Assembly: GCA_902782705.1 (NCBI GenBank) | Contig: CACZOL010000094.1 | Location: 1-8,109 of the forward strand | DNA length: 8,109 nucleotides | Origin: an uncultured Selenomonadaceae bacterium | GTDB taxonomy: Bacteria > Bacillota > Negativicutes > Selenomonadales > Selenomonadaceae | Direction of reading: 5' to 3' | In this document: piece after piece, positions 1 to 5,919 of the stretch | How positions within the stretch are numbered: the first letter of the stretch is position 1 | How the letters are laid out: each line of letters begins with the position of its first letter | Translations under genes and position numbers: made by a program | Notes under the pieces: model-generated | What the model was told of the DNA's origin: nothing | The model's database searches: none | The model's input: the letters and a program-made list of their open reading frames with translations, nothing else

Positions 1-1
1 G

Positions 2-778
2 ACGTATTATCAGCCGTACACAGGGCGCGGGGACAATATCGAGATCGCGACGGCGGCGCTGAACGACTGCCTTGTGCGTCCCGGTGAAGAAATGTCATTC
101 AATGCGCGCGTCGGCAGCCGCGTCGCCAGCAAAGGCTACGCGGACGCACCGGTCATCATAAACGGGAAAGTGGAGCAGGACATTGGCGGCGGCGTCTGCC
201 AGGTCAGCTCGACGCTCTACAACGCGGTACTTCTGGCGGGCCTCACGCCGACGACGCGCACTTCGCATTTTTATCCGTCGGCCTATATCGACGCGGGTCT
301 CGATGCGACGGTGGCAGACGGGCAGATCGATTTCGCGTTCCGCAATACGCTTCCGCACTCCATTCTTTTACACACCGGCGCGGTCGAGGGCGCTCTGACG
401 GTGTCCATTTACGGCTGCCGGAGCGACTTGCCGGGCGAATATGACATGGAGACTGTCATCATCGGCCCTCCGCCGACGGTCGAGGTCTATCGCGCCCTTT
501 ATCAGGGCGACACGCTCATTTCCCGGGAATATCTTTATACGGACGAATATGACGTTCCGCCGCCGCCGGAGGACGAGAAAAAGCCCGCGACGGAGGAAAA
601 GCCGGCAGCCCAGGAGCCTTCGCCGACCGCACCTGCGCCCGCGCAGCCGGAGTCGCCGAAACCGGAAACGAAGCCGGAAGCAAAACCGAGCCCGAAGCCG
701 ACGGAGCCGGAGCAACCTCAGCCCCCAAAGCCATCGGAAAAGAAATCGGACGCCAAAACGAAAAAGCCCGCCCCTTAA
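2..778 (+). CDS. VanW family protein, 5'-truncated, with Pro/Lys-rich C-terminal tail
   Basis: The frame is open from the window edge, so the true start lies upstream. The GTG at 74 is an internal valine, because the codons before it already read as VanW sequence (RGDNIEIATAALNDCLVRPG). The 258 visible residues carry the VanW core: the PGEEMSFN motif, then GGGVCQVSSTLYN at about 62-74 with its invariant Cys, then TRTSHFYPSAY and GLDA, ending near SIYG. VanW proteins are named from vancomycin-resistance clusters, but their biochemical role is not settled; most are thought to act at the cell envelope. From about residue 185 to the end the chain is a low-complexity tail rich in Pro, Lys, Glu and Ala (KPEAKPSPKP-type units). 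No G5 domain follows the VanW core, although one often does in clostridial relatives. Any signal or membrane anchor would lie in the missing N-terminus. The EIIA gene starts 30 bases downstream with no terminator between, so the two are probably co-transcribed. The family call is secure; the function is not. Confidence 0.9.
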   Translation, partial: TYYQPYTGRGDNIEIATAALNDCLVRPGEEMSFNARVGSRVASKGYADAPVIINGKVEQDIGGGVCQVSSTLYNAVLLAGLTPTTRTSHFYPSAYIDAGLDATVADGQIDFAFRNTLPHSILLHTGAVEGALTVSIYGCRSDLPGEYDMETVIIGPPPTVEVYRALYQGDTLISREYLYTDEYDVPPPPEDEKKPATEEKPAAQEPSPTAPAPAQPESPKPETKPEAKPSPKPTEPEQPQPPKPSEKKSDAKTKKPAP

Positions 779-808
779 GGGAAGGCCAGGGAAAACGAGG
801 AGACCATC

Positions 809-1264
809 ATGAGCACACCGCTGTTATCGCCGTTCATCGGCACGATCCACCCGATCGAGGAAGCGCCCGATCCCGTCTTCGCGATGAAGATGCTCGGCGA
901 CGGCTTTTTCGTGACGCCGTCGTCCGGGGAAGTGGTTTCCCCCGCAGACGGCGAAGTCACCTATGTCGCGCCGACGAAGCACGGAATCCGCATCGTCTGC
1001 GCCGACGGCGCGAAAATCACGCTGCATATCGGCACGGAATCCGGAGCACTGAAAGGCGAAGGGTTTACTGTGTTCGTCGAACAAGGTGCGAAGGTGAAAA
1101 CGGGCGACAGGCTGATGACGTTTTCGCCGGAGCTCTTGCGCGCGCATCCGAAGACGACGGACGCCTGCCTCGTACTTTTGGAAGGCTTGCCGGAAGGGAA
1201 GGAAGTCCGGCTGACGACTGGCGGAGAAGTCGCGTTTTTAGCGCCCGTAGCGGAAATCGTATAG
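809..1264 (+). CDS. PTS glucose-type EIIA component, single domain (EIIA-Glc/Crr-like)
   Basis: This 151-aa cytoplasmic protein matches the whole EIIA(Glc) domain (PTS_EIIA_1). In this family a histidine accepts phosphate from HPr and passes it to an EIIB domain during sugar uptake. The order of motifs is right: PDPVFAMKMLGDG near residue 21, SPADGEV near 44, TKHGIRI with the first active-site His (H58), LHIGTES with the expected phospho-acceptor His (H73), and LKGEGF at 81-86. The usual G(I/L)DTV after the second histidine reads GTESG here, a departure next to the active site. The ATG is preceded by GAGGAG at a good distance. No EIIB, EIIC or HPr gene is in the window, so it may serve a distant permease lacking its own IIA, or be regulatory as E. 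coli Crr is; both are inference. It follows the VanW gene by 30 bases. Confidence 0.93.
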   Translation: MSTPLLSPFIGTIHPIEEAPDPVFAMKMLGDGFFVTPSSGEVVSPADGEVTYVAPTKHGIRIVCADGAKITLHIGTESGALKGEGFTVFVEQGAKVKTGDRLMTFSPELLRAHPKTTDACLVLLEGLPEGKEVRLTTGGEVAFLAPVAEIV

Positions 1265-1281
1265 AAAAACGCAACCTAAAA

Positions 1282-1387
1282 ATTGCTGAGATATTTTTTC
1301 GTCAGGCAAGGAAAAGCCCTCGAAGTCGTAGTCATTTACTACGTCGAGAGGGCTTTGACACAGCATGACGGAAAAAGAGCCAGCAAT
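1282..1387. repeat. Long imperfect palindrome (about 106 bases) between convergent genes
   Basis: The two halves are imperfect inverted copies. ATTGCTG (1282-1288) pairs with CAGCAAT (1381-1387). TTTTTCGTCA near 1294-1304 pairs, with one extra base, with TGACGGAAAAA near 1366-1375. AAAGCCCTC (1313-1321) pairs with GAGGGCTTT (1348-1356), and CGTAGT (1327-1332) with ACTACG (1338-1343) around the loop CATTT. Unpaired stretches of similar length separate the paired blocks. It fills nearly all the gap between the EIIA stop and the nitrilase stop. The core could act as a terminator, but the outer symmetry is more than a terminator needs and suggests an interspersed palindromic element (REP- or MITE-like). 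I see no transposase and no second copy in the window. Confidence 0.7.
1313..1356. terminator. Possible bidirectional terminator hairpin at the core of the palindrome
   Basis: The 9-bp stem AAAGCCCTC/GAGGGCTTT, an internal loop and a 6-bp upper stem lie between two genes that converge on this spot, where transcription from both sides should end. The + strand has only the TTT inside the stem and the - strand reads TTTT, so the U-tracts are weak for a factor-independent terminator. The position supports the call more than the sequence does. Confidence 0.4.
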
Positions 1388-1388
1388 A

Positions 1389-2168
1389 TTAATACAATTC
1401 CGGTCTTCTGTCGTGGAACACATCGATGGTTCGCTTGATCTCGTCGCGAATCGAGAAATCGAGATCGGCGGAGAGGATGGCTTCGCCGTCGTCCGCTTCG
1501 GCAAGACGCTCGCCCCACGGGTCGATGATCGCCGAACGACCGCCCAGCGGCATGCCGTTCGCGAAAGCGCCGCTGCCGTTGACGGCGACGAAAAATGTCT
1601 GATTTTCAACGGCCCGCGCCTGCGACAGCGTGCGCCAATGCATGATGCGCGCAGTCGGCCATGCGGCGGGCAGGAACATCACGGCCGCATCTTCGAGGGC
1701 GCAGCGGCGGAAAAGCTCCGGAAAGCGCAAATCGTAACAGACAGCGACGGCGCACTTCACGCCGTCGAGCTGAAAGACGGCGGTATGATCGCCCTTGCGG
1801 AAGAAGCGATCTTCCTTCGCCGGAGAGAAAAGATGCGTTTTGTCGTAATCGGCAATGAGCGTGCCGTCGCGGCGAAAGACGTAGCAGCGGTTCGCCGCCC
1901 GCTCCCCGTCGCGGACGGCCACGGAGCCGCCGACGATATGAACGCCGCAGCTTTTCGCCAGAGAGGAAAGCAGCGGTTTCGTCCGCTCGCCGCCCGCGTC
2001 CAGATAGTCCTCCAGCGGGCGCGGGAAAAAGCCGACGTCCCAAAGCTCGGGCAATACGACGACGTCGGGCGCGTCCTTCATGGCGGCGTCCAACATGCGA
2101 CGAAGCGTCGCCTCGTTTTTATCACGGTCGCCAATAGCGACGGGCATTTGCAAAACGGAAACTTTCAT
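1389..2168 (-). CDS. Carbon-nitrogen hydrolase, omega-amidase/YafV/Nit2-like
   Basis: This 259-aa protein has the full-length size of the nitrilase superfamily, whose members hydrolyse amides or nitriles through a Glu-Lys-Cys triad. All three residues are present: E41 in VVLPELWDVGF, K110 in DYDKTHLF, and C144 in VAVCYDLRFPELFR. The CYDLRFPE and KTHLF context is typical of the omega-amidase/YafV/Nit2 branch, whose known members deaminate alpha-ketoglutaramate or alpha-ketosuccinamate; that substrate is inference here. No signal peptide or membrane segment is visible, so it should be cytoplasmic. The frame stays open upstream to 2501, but the start at 2168 is clear: GAGGTGA (2174-2180) lies five bases before it, and homology begins at MKVSVLQMPV. 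The gene diverges from the DUF951 gene and converges on EIIA. The stop is TAA. Confidence 0.92.
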   Translation of the reverse strand: MKVSVLQMPVAIGDRDKNEATLRRMLDAAMKDAPDVVVLPELWDVGFFPRPLEDYLDAGGERTKPLLSSLAKSCGVHIVGGSVAVRDGERAANRCYVFRRDGTLIADYDKTHLFSPAKEDRFFRKGDHTAVFQLDGVKCAVAVCYDLRFPELFRRCALEDAAVMFLPAAWPTARIMHWRTLSQARAVENQTFFVAVNGSGAFANGMPLGGRSAIIDPWGERLAEADDGEAILSADLDFSIRDEIKRTIDVFHDRRPELY

Positions 2169-2186
2169 CTCGTTCACCTCGGTACA

Positions 2187-2195
2187 AGAATACCA
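2187..2195 (-). promoter_or_regulatory. Candidate extended -10 element for the carbon-nitrogen hydrolase gene
   Basis: On the - strand TGG directly precedes TATTCT (2187-2192), an extended -10 shape. TTGGTT lies upstream, but its spacing of about 21 bases is too long for a good -35. The resulting leader would be only about 11 bases, barely covering the ribosome binding site. Tentative. Confidence 0.28.
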
Positions 2196-2261
2196 TAAAG
2201 ACAGCGGAAAATAAACCAAGAGAACCGCTAAACGATTCGGCAGGGAAAGGACGCGGAAAGA

Positions 2262-2474
2262 ATGGAGCGCATTCAATACGACGTCGGCGACGTCGTCCGC
2301 ATGAAAAAAAAGCACCCGTGCGGCAGCGACCTTTGGAAGATCACCCGCACAGGCATGGATTTCGGTATGAAATGCGAGGGCTGCGGCCACGCCGTCATGA
2401 TCCCGCGCGTAAAATTCGAACGCATGGCGCGCGCCATCGTGCAAAAAGCGGGACAAGACACGCCCGAGCCATAA
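2262..2474 (+). CDS. DUF951 family protein (YyzM-like), probable small zinc-binding protein
   Basis: This 70-residue protein matches the DUF951 family, short proteins widespread in Firmicutes. The family signature is clear: the VGDVVRMKKKHPCGSDLW segment near the N-terminus, then CEGCGHAVMIPRVKFER. Three cysteines (C20, C38, C41) with H18 form a plausible zinc site of the HPCG...CxxC type; metal binding is inferred. The fold is probably a small SH3-like or zinc-ribbon barrel. No function is established for the family. The ribosome binding site is modest (GGAAAG a few bases before the ATG, with AAAGGA further up). In many Firmicutes this gene sits near mscS or ychF; neither is present here. 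It is monocistronic, with a strong terminator 18 bases after the TAA. The last residues (KAGQDTPEP) are non-conserved. Confidence 0.9.
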   Translation: MERIQYDVGDVVRMKKKHPCGSDLWKITRTGMDFGMKCEGCGHAVMIPRVKFERMARAIVQKAGQDTPEP

Positions 2475-2492
2475 CGCCTCTTTGACGACGAA

Positions 2493-2526
2493 CGGCGGCA
2501 TGAGAGAATCATGCCGCCGCTTTTTT
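2493..2526 (+). terminator. Intrinsic terminator of the DUF951 gene
   Basis: A perfect 11-bp stem, CGGCGGCATGA (2493-2503) with TCATGCCGCCG (2509-2519), closes the loop GAGAA and is followed by C and six T (2521-2526). This is a textbook factor-independent terminator on the + strand. Read from the other side, where the kinase gene ends at 2532, the stem is available but only TT follows, so termination in that direction would be weaker. Confidence 0.93.
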
Positions 2527-2531
2527 CGTTA

Positions 2532-2954
2532 TCATTCGTCGTCGCCGATGATTTTCCGGACGGTCAGGACATTGTTGCCGTCTTTATGTTCATAGCGCAC
2601 CTCGTCGACGAGTTCCTTCACAAGGAATACGCCGAGCCCGCCGACCGGCCGCTCCTCCAGCGAGAGCGTCAGATCAGGGTCCGGCTTTTGCAGCGGATCG
2701 TAGGGAATGCCGCCGTCGATGAATATAAGCGTCAACCCTTCCGGCCCTTCGCCGCCGCTCCGCCGTATCGTGACGAATCCGCCTGTCTCTGGATAGGCGT
2801 AACTCGCGATATTGACGAAAATCTCTTCCGTCACGAGCTCGACATGCATACGCGCGCGAAGCGGACAACGATCCGTCAGCGTCCCCGTCGCGAAAGCGAT
2901 GACGTCGGGCAGATTCTCGACTTTCGCTTCAATGCGAAATTCGTCGGTCTTCAT
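2532..2954 (-). CDS. RsbW/SpoIIAB-like ATP-binding protein (GHKL anti-sigma kinase type)
   Basis: This 140-aa protein has the HATPase_c_2 fold typical of serine kinases that phosphorylate STAS partners and hold sigma factors or other targets. The N box reads EEIFVNIASYAYP, with the general-base position E44 and the magnesium-binding N48. The G1 region is IDGGIPYDPL with D80, and the G2 region is GGLGVFLVKELVDEV (about 105-119), followed by the NNVLTV ending. The start is the ATG at 2954, which overlaps the STAS stop as ATGA, so the two are translationally coupled. This stoichiometric arrangement fits a kinase and its antagonist. It is the last gene of the phosphatase-STAS-kinase cassette. Whether it binds a sigma factor cannot be told: no sigma gene is nearby. 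The stop is TGA. Confidence 0.92.
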   Translation of the reverse strand: MKTDEFRIEAKVENLPDVIAFATGTLTDRCPLRARMHVELVTEEIFVNIASYAYPETGGFVTIRRSGGEGPEGLTLIFIDGGIPYDPLQKPDPDLTLSLEERPVGGLGVFLVKELVDEVRYEHKDGNNVLTVRKIIGDDE

Positions 2955-3250
2955 TTCTCGATCTGCAGGAGGTCGTCGAACCCCGTCATGGTGAGCACTT
3001 CCATGACCGCATCCTGCACATGGCGCATCACCATTTTCCCCTGCTTGTTCATGCGCTTCTGCACCATCAGGAACGAACGAAGGCCAGAAGACGCCACATA
3101 GGTCAACTCCGCACAGTCAAAAATCAGCGACTCGACGCCGTCCAAGGACGCGTTCAGCTCTTTCTCGAAATCGACGGCGGCCACCGTGTCAAGCCGCCCC
3201 GAAAGTGCCATCGTCAGCGTAGTTCCGTTCTGTTCTTTCTTGATATCCAT
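2951..3250 (-). CDS. STAS-domain anti-sigma factor antagonist (RsbV/SpoIIAA-like)
   Basis: This 99-aa cytoplasmic protein is a single STAS domain. After the first strands (TTLTMALSGRLDT) comes the phosphorylation loop LTYVASSGLRSFL, aligned with the DSSGLG loop of SpoIIAA. S54 is the expected phosphoserine, and the usual Asp just before it is Ala here. The C-terminal helices (VMEVLTMTGFDDLL) also fit. By family logic the unphosphorylated form binds the kinase encoded next and frees its target, while the PP2C phosphatase upstream resets it. An ATG at 3268 would give a six-residue longer protein but runs into the Shine-Dalgarno itself. GAGGAGG (3260-3266) nine bases before the ATG at 3250 makes 3250 the start. 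The gene overlaps the kinase gene by four bases and has its own promoter. Confidence 0.92.
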   Translation of the reverse strand: MDIKKEQNGTTLTMALSGRLDTVAAVDFEKELNASLDGVESLIFDCAELTYVASSGLRSFLMVQKRMNKQGKMVMRHVQDAVMEVLTMTGFDDLLQIEK

Positions 3251-3259
3251 AAAAAAGTG

Positions 3260-3266
3260 CCTCCTC
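3260..3266 (-). promoter_or_regulatory. Strong ribosome binding site that fixes the STAS start
   Basis: The - strand reads GAGGAGG followed by CACTTTTTT and ATG at 3250. An alternative ATG at 3268 overlaps this element, so it cannot be the start served by it. Confidence 0.85.
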
Positions 3267-3282
3267 ATATTATCCTATCCTT

Positions 3283-3311
3283 ATAATAAGGCAGAATTCT
3301 GTTTCATGCAA
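3283..3311 (-). promoter_or_regulatory. Sigma-A type promoter for the STAS-kinase gene pair
   Basis: On the - strand TTGCAT (3306-3311) is separated by exactly 17 bases from TATTAT (3283-3288), with a start expected near 3276 and a leader of about 26 bases carrying the ribosome binding site. No terminator is visible between the phosphatase stop (3346) and this promoter. The STAS and kinase genes can therefore be made both by read-through and from this site. Confidence 0.7.
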
Positions 3312-3345
3312 TAGGCAAGCAGAAAGAAAAGCCGCAGCGTTATTT

Positions 3346-5517
3346 TTACTTCGTTTCCGCAGACAAATACCGCAGGCCCATCATCGTTATATCATCCGAC
3401 TGCTCCGCTTCGCCGACGTAAGCGGATATATCCTGCCGGACGGCGGCAATAAGTTCTTTCATCGACGGCATTGCGGCAGCCTCCCGATTCAGCACCGCTT
3501 TGAGCCGTTCCTCTCCGTAAAGCTCCGCTTTTTCGTCCGCCGCCTCGGTCACGCCGTCCGTATAGAAGAACAACGCATCGCCCGCCGCAAGCGTCAGGCT
3601 TTGCTGACGGAACGACAATCCTTCCATCACGCCGAGCGGCTTGTCCGGCTTCCCTGCAACGGCCAGATACGCAAACGGCCCGCCGCCGGACGTCGCCAGC
3701 GGCGGATTGTGTCCCGCGTTCACATAGTCGAAAACGCCCGTCCGAAGATCGAGCACACCGAAAAATACGGTCACGAACATCATTTGGTCGTTGTTTTTGG
3801 AAATGGCGTCGTTGGCCCGCGCCACGACGTCGGCGAGATTCTCGCCCTCTTTCGCCGCCAGCGCAGAGTTCTGAAGCATCGTCTTCGCGACGACCATGAA
3901 AAGCGCGGCGGGAACGCCTTTGCCGGATACATCCGCTACCGTGACCGCGAGGCGGTTTTCATCCAGCATATAAAAATCGTAGAAGTCTCCGCCAACCTCT
4001 TTCGCCGGGTTCATGCCTGCGTCAAGATCGAACGCCGTCTGCCCCGAGAAGTCGGGCGAAACGCTCGGAAGCATCCCCGCCTGTATCCGCTGCGCAACGG
4101 AAAGCTCCGCTTTGATGCGTTCCTTGTCCGCCGTTACCCGCGCCAAATTCTCGATATGCGTTTTCAGGTTGCCGGTCATGGCGTTTACACATTCCGCGAG
4201 GCGCTCGATTTCGTCGCCCGTCCGCAAGTCGAGCTTCCGGTCAAGATTGCCCTGGGCGATGTCATTGACGCCCTCCGTCAGCGACAGGATCGGCCGCACG
4301 AAATGACTGGAGGCTTTCACGCTGAGCGAGACGATCGCCACCAGCGCCAAAAGCAACAGCGCCACGCCGACGCCCGTCAGCTGCTGCAGAAGAGACCGGA
4401 AGTCCTCGGAAAACTCTTTCATCTGCCCCTGGATGTTATCCCTCGCATAGCGCGCCGGATATGTGACCTCTTCCTGGGAAATGACGCTCCCAAAGCTCCA
4501 GCCGAGCGACTCCATCGGCGCATAGGCAAGATAAACCTGCTGGCCGCCGATCGTCACGAGAGAAACGTCATTCTTTCCCGCCGCCATCGCGGACGCCTCC
4601 AGTGCGAGGCTCTGCTCCTCTGACGTGCGAAGGTCGCGCGGTACGTCCGTCACCGCCAACGGGCCTTCCTTCTGCGTCGAGAACAGGATTTCGCCGTTCT
4701 TGCTCAGGACGAACTTCACCGACGTCTTCCCGAACGCCTCCAGATCCGCGGTTTGCTGGTAAATTTCTTCCGCGTTGCAGTCGACGCCGACGACGCCCGC
4801 AAATCCGCCCTCGTCATAAAAGGGCGTCGCGCAAGTGATACAACGGTTCCCATTCGTATCGGTGTAGAGTTCGGTAAAAACGGTCTTTCCCGCCGCCGCC
4901 GCCAACTTATACCAATTCATTTCGCGCGGGTCGTAGCTGTCGAGGAATTTCTCGCTGAATTTGGCAGGCCCGCCGTCCGGCGTGACGTCCGCCGCTATGA
5001 GCCAGCCGTCTTTCGATCCGACAAAGACGCCCGTGTAAAAGCGGCTGCGCGGCGAAAGGGAATCGACGATATTGCCCGAGATTCCCATAGTCCGGCGCAT
5101 CTCTTCGTCCACGCCGCCCGCCGCCACCGCACGGCTCATATTCAGATACGGCTCGCCGGACGCGACGGTTTCCGTGTGCGGATCCGGCAACGCACGCGGC
5201 AAGTATTTTTCTTTCTCGGCCAATATCAGCTTCATCGTCTGCGCGATTTCTTCCGCGTCCCGGCGCGTATGCTCCAGCTCGCGCTCGATGTGGCGCGCCT
5301 TTTCCCCGACGTGCGCCGAAAGGCGCCGCCGTGCCTGATCTTCCGCAAACGACTCGACAAAATTGGACGCGGACGCCCCGAGGAGCCGCCCCCGTTCCGC
5401 GACGGTATCCCGCGCCGACATCACGCCGAAGAAAATAATGAGCCCAAGCGCGAGAAAAGACAGTATACTGCCGGACAATGCCAAAAGCAGCATCCTGCGC
5501 CGTATATCGAGCTTCAT
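3346..5517 (-). CDS. Membrane-bound SpoIIE/RsbU-type PP2C serine phosphatase with dCache sensor and HAMP
   Basis: This 723-aa protein is a transmembrane signalling phosphatase. A short basic N-terminus leads into membrane helix 1 (about 9-33). An extracytoplasmic sensor of the double-Cache type follows (about 36-380), with DPREMNWYKLA near 196-206 and TPFYDEGGFAGVVGVD near 231-246. Then come membrane helix 2 (about 383-402), a HAMP domain (about 404-455; RPILSLTEGVNDIAQGNL, then GDEIERL), a helical linker, and the SpoIIE-type PP2C domain (about 495-717). The metal-binding acids are present: D511 and D514 in GGDFYDF, D529 in ADVSGKG, D654 in YTDGVTEA, and D708/D709 in DDIT. It should dephosphorylate the STAS protein encoded downstream. 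The ATG at 5517 has AAGGGA eight bases upstream. The cascade is inferred from gene order and family roles; the ligand is unknown. Confidence 0.95.
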   Translation of the reverse strand: MKLDIRRRMLLLALSGSILSFLALGLIIFFGVMSARDTVAERGRLLGASASNFVESFAEDQARRRLSAHVGEKARHIERELEHTRRDAEEIAQTMKLILAEKEKYLPRALPDPHTETVASGEPYLNMSRAVAAGGVDEEMRRTMGISGNIVDSLSPRSRFYTGVFVGSKDGWLIAADVTPDGGPAKFSEKFLDSYDPREMNWYKLAAAAGKTVFTELYTDTNGNRCITCATPFYDEGGFAGVVGVDCNAEEIYQQTADLEAFGKTSVKFVLSKNGEILFSTQKEGPLAVTDVPRDLRTSEEQSLALEASAMAAGKNDVSLVTIGGQQVYLAYAPMESLGWSFGSVISQEEVTYPARYARDNIQGQMKEFSEDFRSLLQQLTGVGVALLLLALVAIVSLSVKASSHFVRPILSLTEGVNDIAQGNLDRKLDLRTGDEIERLAECVNAMTGNLKTHIENLARVTADKERIKAELSVAQRIQAGMLPSVSPDFSGQTAFDLDAGMNPAKEVGGDFYDFYMLDENRLAVTVADVSGKGVPAALFMVVAKTMLQNSALAAKEGENLADVVARANDAISKNNDQMMFVTVFFGVLDLRTGVFDYVNAGHNPPLATSGGGPFAYLAVAGKPDKPLGVMEGLSFRQQSLTLAAGDALFFYTDGVTEAADEKAELYGEERLKAVLNREAAAMPSMKELIAAVRQDISAYVGEAEQSDDITMMGLRYLSAETK

Positions 5518-5570
5518 CGTACCAGTCCCTTCGGTCGTCTTCGAAAATTAAACTTATCTTTATTTTTATT

Positions 5571-5600
5571 CGCGGAAAAAGGTGAAAATCCTTTTCCGTG
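5571..5600. repeat. Inverted repeat in the leader/promoter region of the phosphatase gene
   Basis: CGGAAAAAGG (5573-5582) and CCTTTTCCG (5590-5598) pair with a single bulged A around the loop TGAAAAT, and C5571-G5600 and G5572-T5599 extend the stem. No T-run follows on either strand, so it is not a typical terminator. It sits between the terminator of the 71-aa gene and the phosphatase start, where an operator or a leader hairpin would act. I could not assign a convincing promoter in this AT-rich stretch (5520-5625). Confidence 0.5.
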
Positions 5601-5628
5601 CATTTCGAAATTTCCGGTGCGCCTCTGC

Positions 5629-5662
5629 AAAAAAGCGCTCCCGTTTCTCGTCGGGAGCGCTT
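5629..5662 (-). terminator. Intrinsic terminator of the 71-aa protein gene
   Basis: On the - strand AAGCGCTCCCG pairs perfectly with CGGGAGCGCTT (5652-5662 with 5633-5643) around an 8-base loop, followed by a run of T (the A-tract 5629-5634 on the + strand). It starts three bases after the TGA stop. It separates this gene from the phosphatase gene downstream. Confidence 0.92.
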
Positions 5663-5665
5663 ACA

Positions 5666-5881
5666 TCATATCACTTCATAGACGCTTTTTTTCTCAAACT
5701 TGACCTTTCCTTTTACGACCGCCTGAACGGCAAGCTCTAAAAGCTCTTCCTGGCTGATTCCCATTTTTACCGCCATTTTTGCAAAACGGTTCTTGTCGAC
5801 TTTTCCGATCTTCGCGAACGGCGTAAGAATATTTTCCTTATGATCAACCGCAGCTTTCTCTTTTTTGACTCCTCTCGGCAT
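5666..5881 (-). CDS. Small basic protein of unknown function, possibly ribbon-helix-helix-like
   Basis: I do not recognise this 71-aa protein. It is Lys-rich, with a charged N-terminus (MPRGVKKEKAAVDHKE). A pattern like a short strand, helix, turn and helix follows: KIGKVDKNRFAKMAVKMGIS (about 24-43), then QEELLELAVQAVVKG. That layout, with GIS between two helices, resembles ribbon-helix-helix DNA-binding proteins, but this is inference from pattern only. There is no signal peptide, membrane segment or cysteine. The gene is well supported as real: AAAGGAGA (5887-5894) lies just before the ATG, a 17-spaced promoter lies upstream, and a perfect terminator follows the stop, making it monocistronic. 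Its codons are more AT-rich than those of its neighbours, which may reflect high Lys content or a different origin. Existence is near certain; the role is open. Confidence 0.85.
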   Translation of the reverse strand: MPRGVKKEKAAVDHKENILTPFAKIGKVDKNRFAKMAVKMGISQEELLELAVQAVVKGKVKFEKKSVYEVI

Positions 5882-5919
5882 AAAAATCTCCTTTCAACAC
5901 ACGATTCTCAACCGAAGCC

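Noticed and set aside
1365..2198. Open frame of 277 codons on the + strand opposite the hydrolase gene
   Set aside because: It mirrors the hydrolase codons, is Arg/Ala-rich with no domain, and starts inside the palindrome. This is a typical shadow in GC-rich coding DNA.
2169..2501. N-terminal extension of the carbon-nitrogen hydrolase, open in frame up to 2501
   Set aside because: It runs antisense through the conserved DUF951 gene, the domain begins at the ATG at 2168, and a strong GAGGTGA site serves that ATG.
5629..5662. The hairpin at 5629-5662 as part of the palindrome family seen at 1282-1387
   Set aside because: It shares no sequence blocks with that element and has the clean stem plus T-run of an ordinary terminator.
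3601..5703. Two long + strand open frames (3601-4623 and 4753-5703) opposite the phosphatase gene
   Set aside because: Both are Arg/His-rich antisense shadows; the - strand frame has a full, motif-complete domain series.
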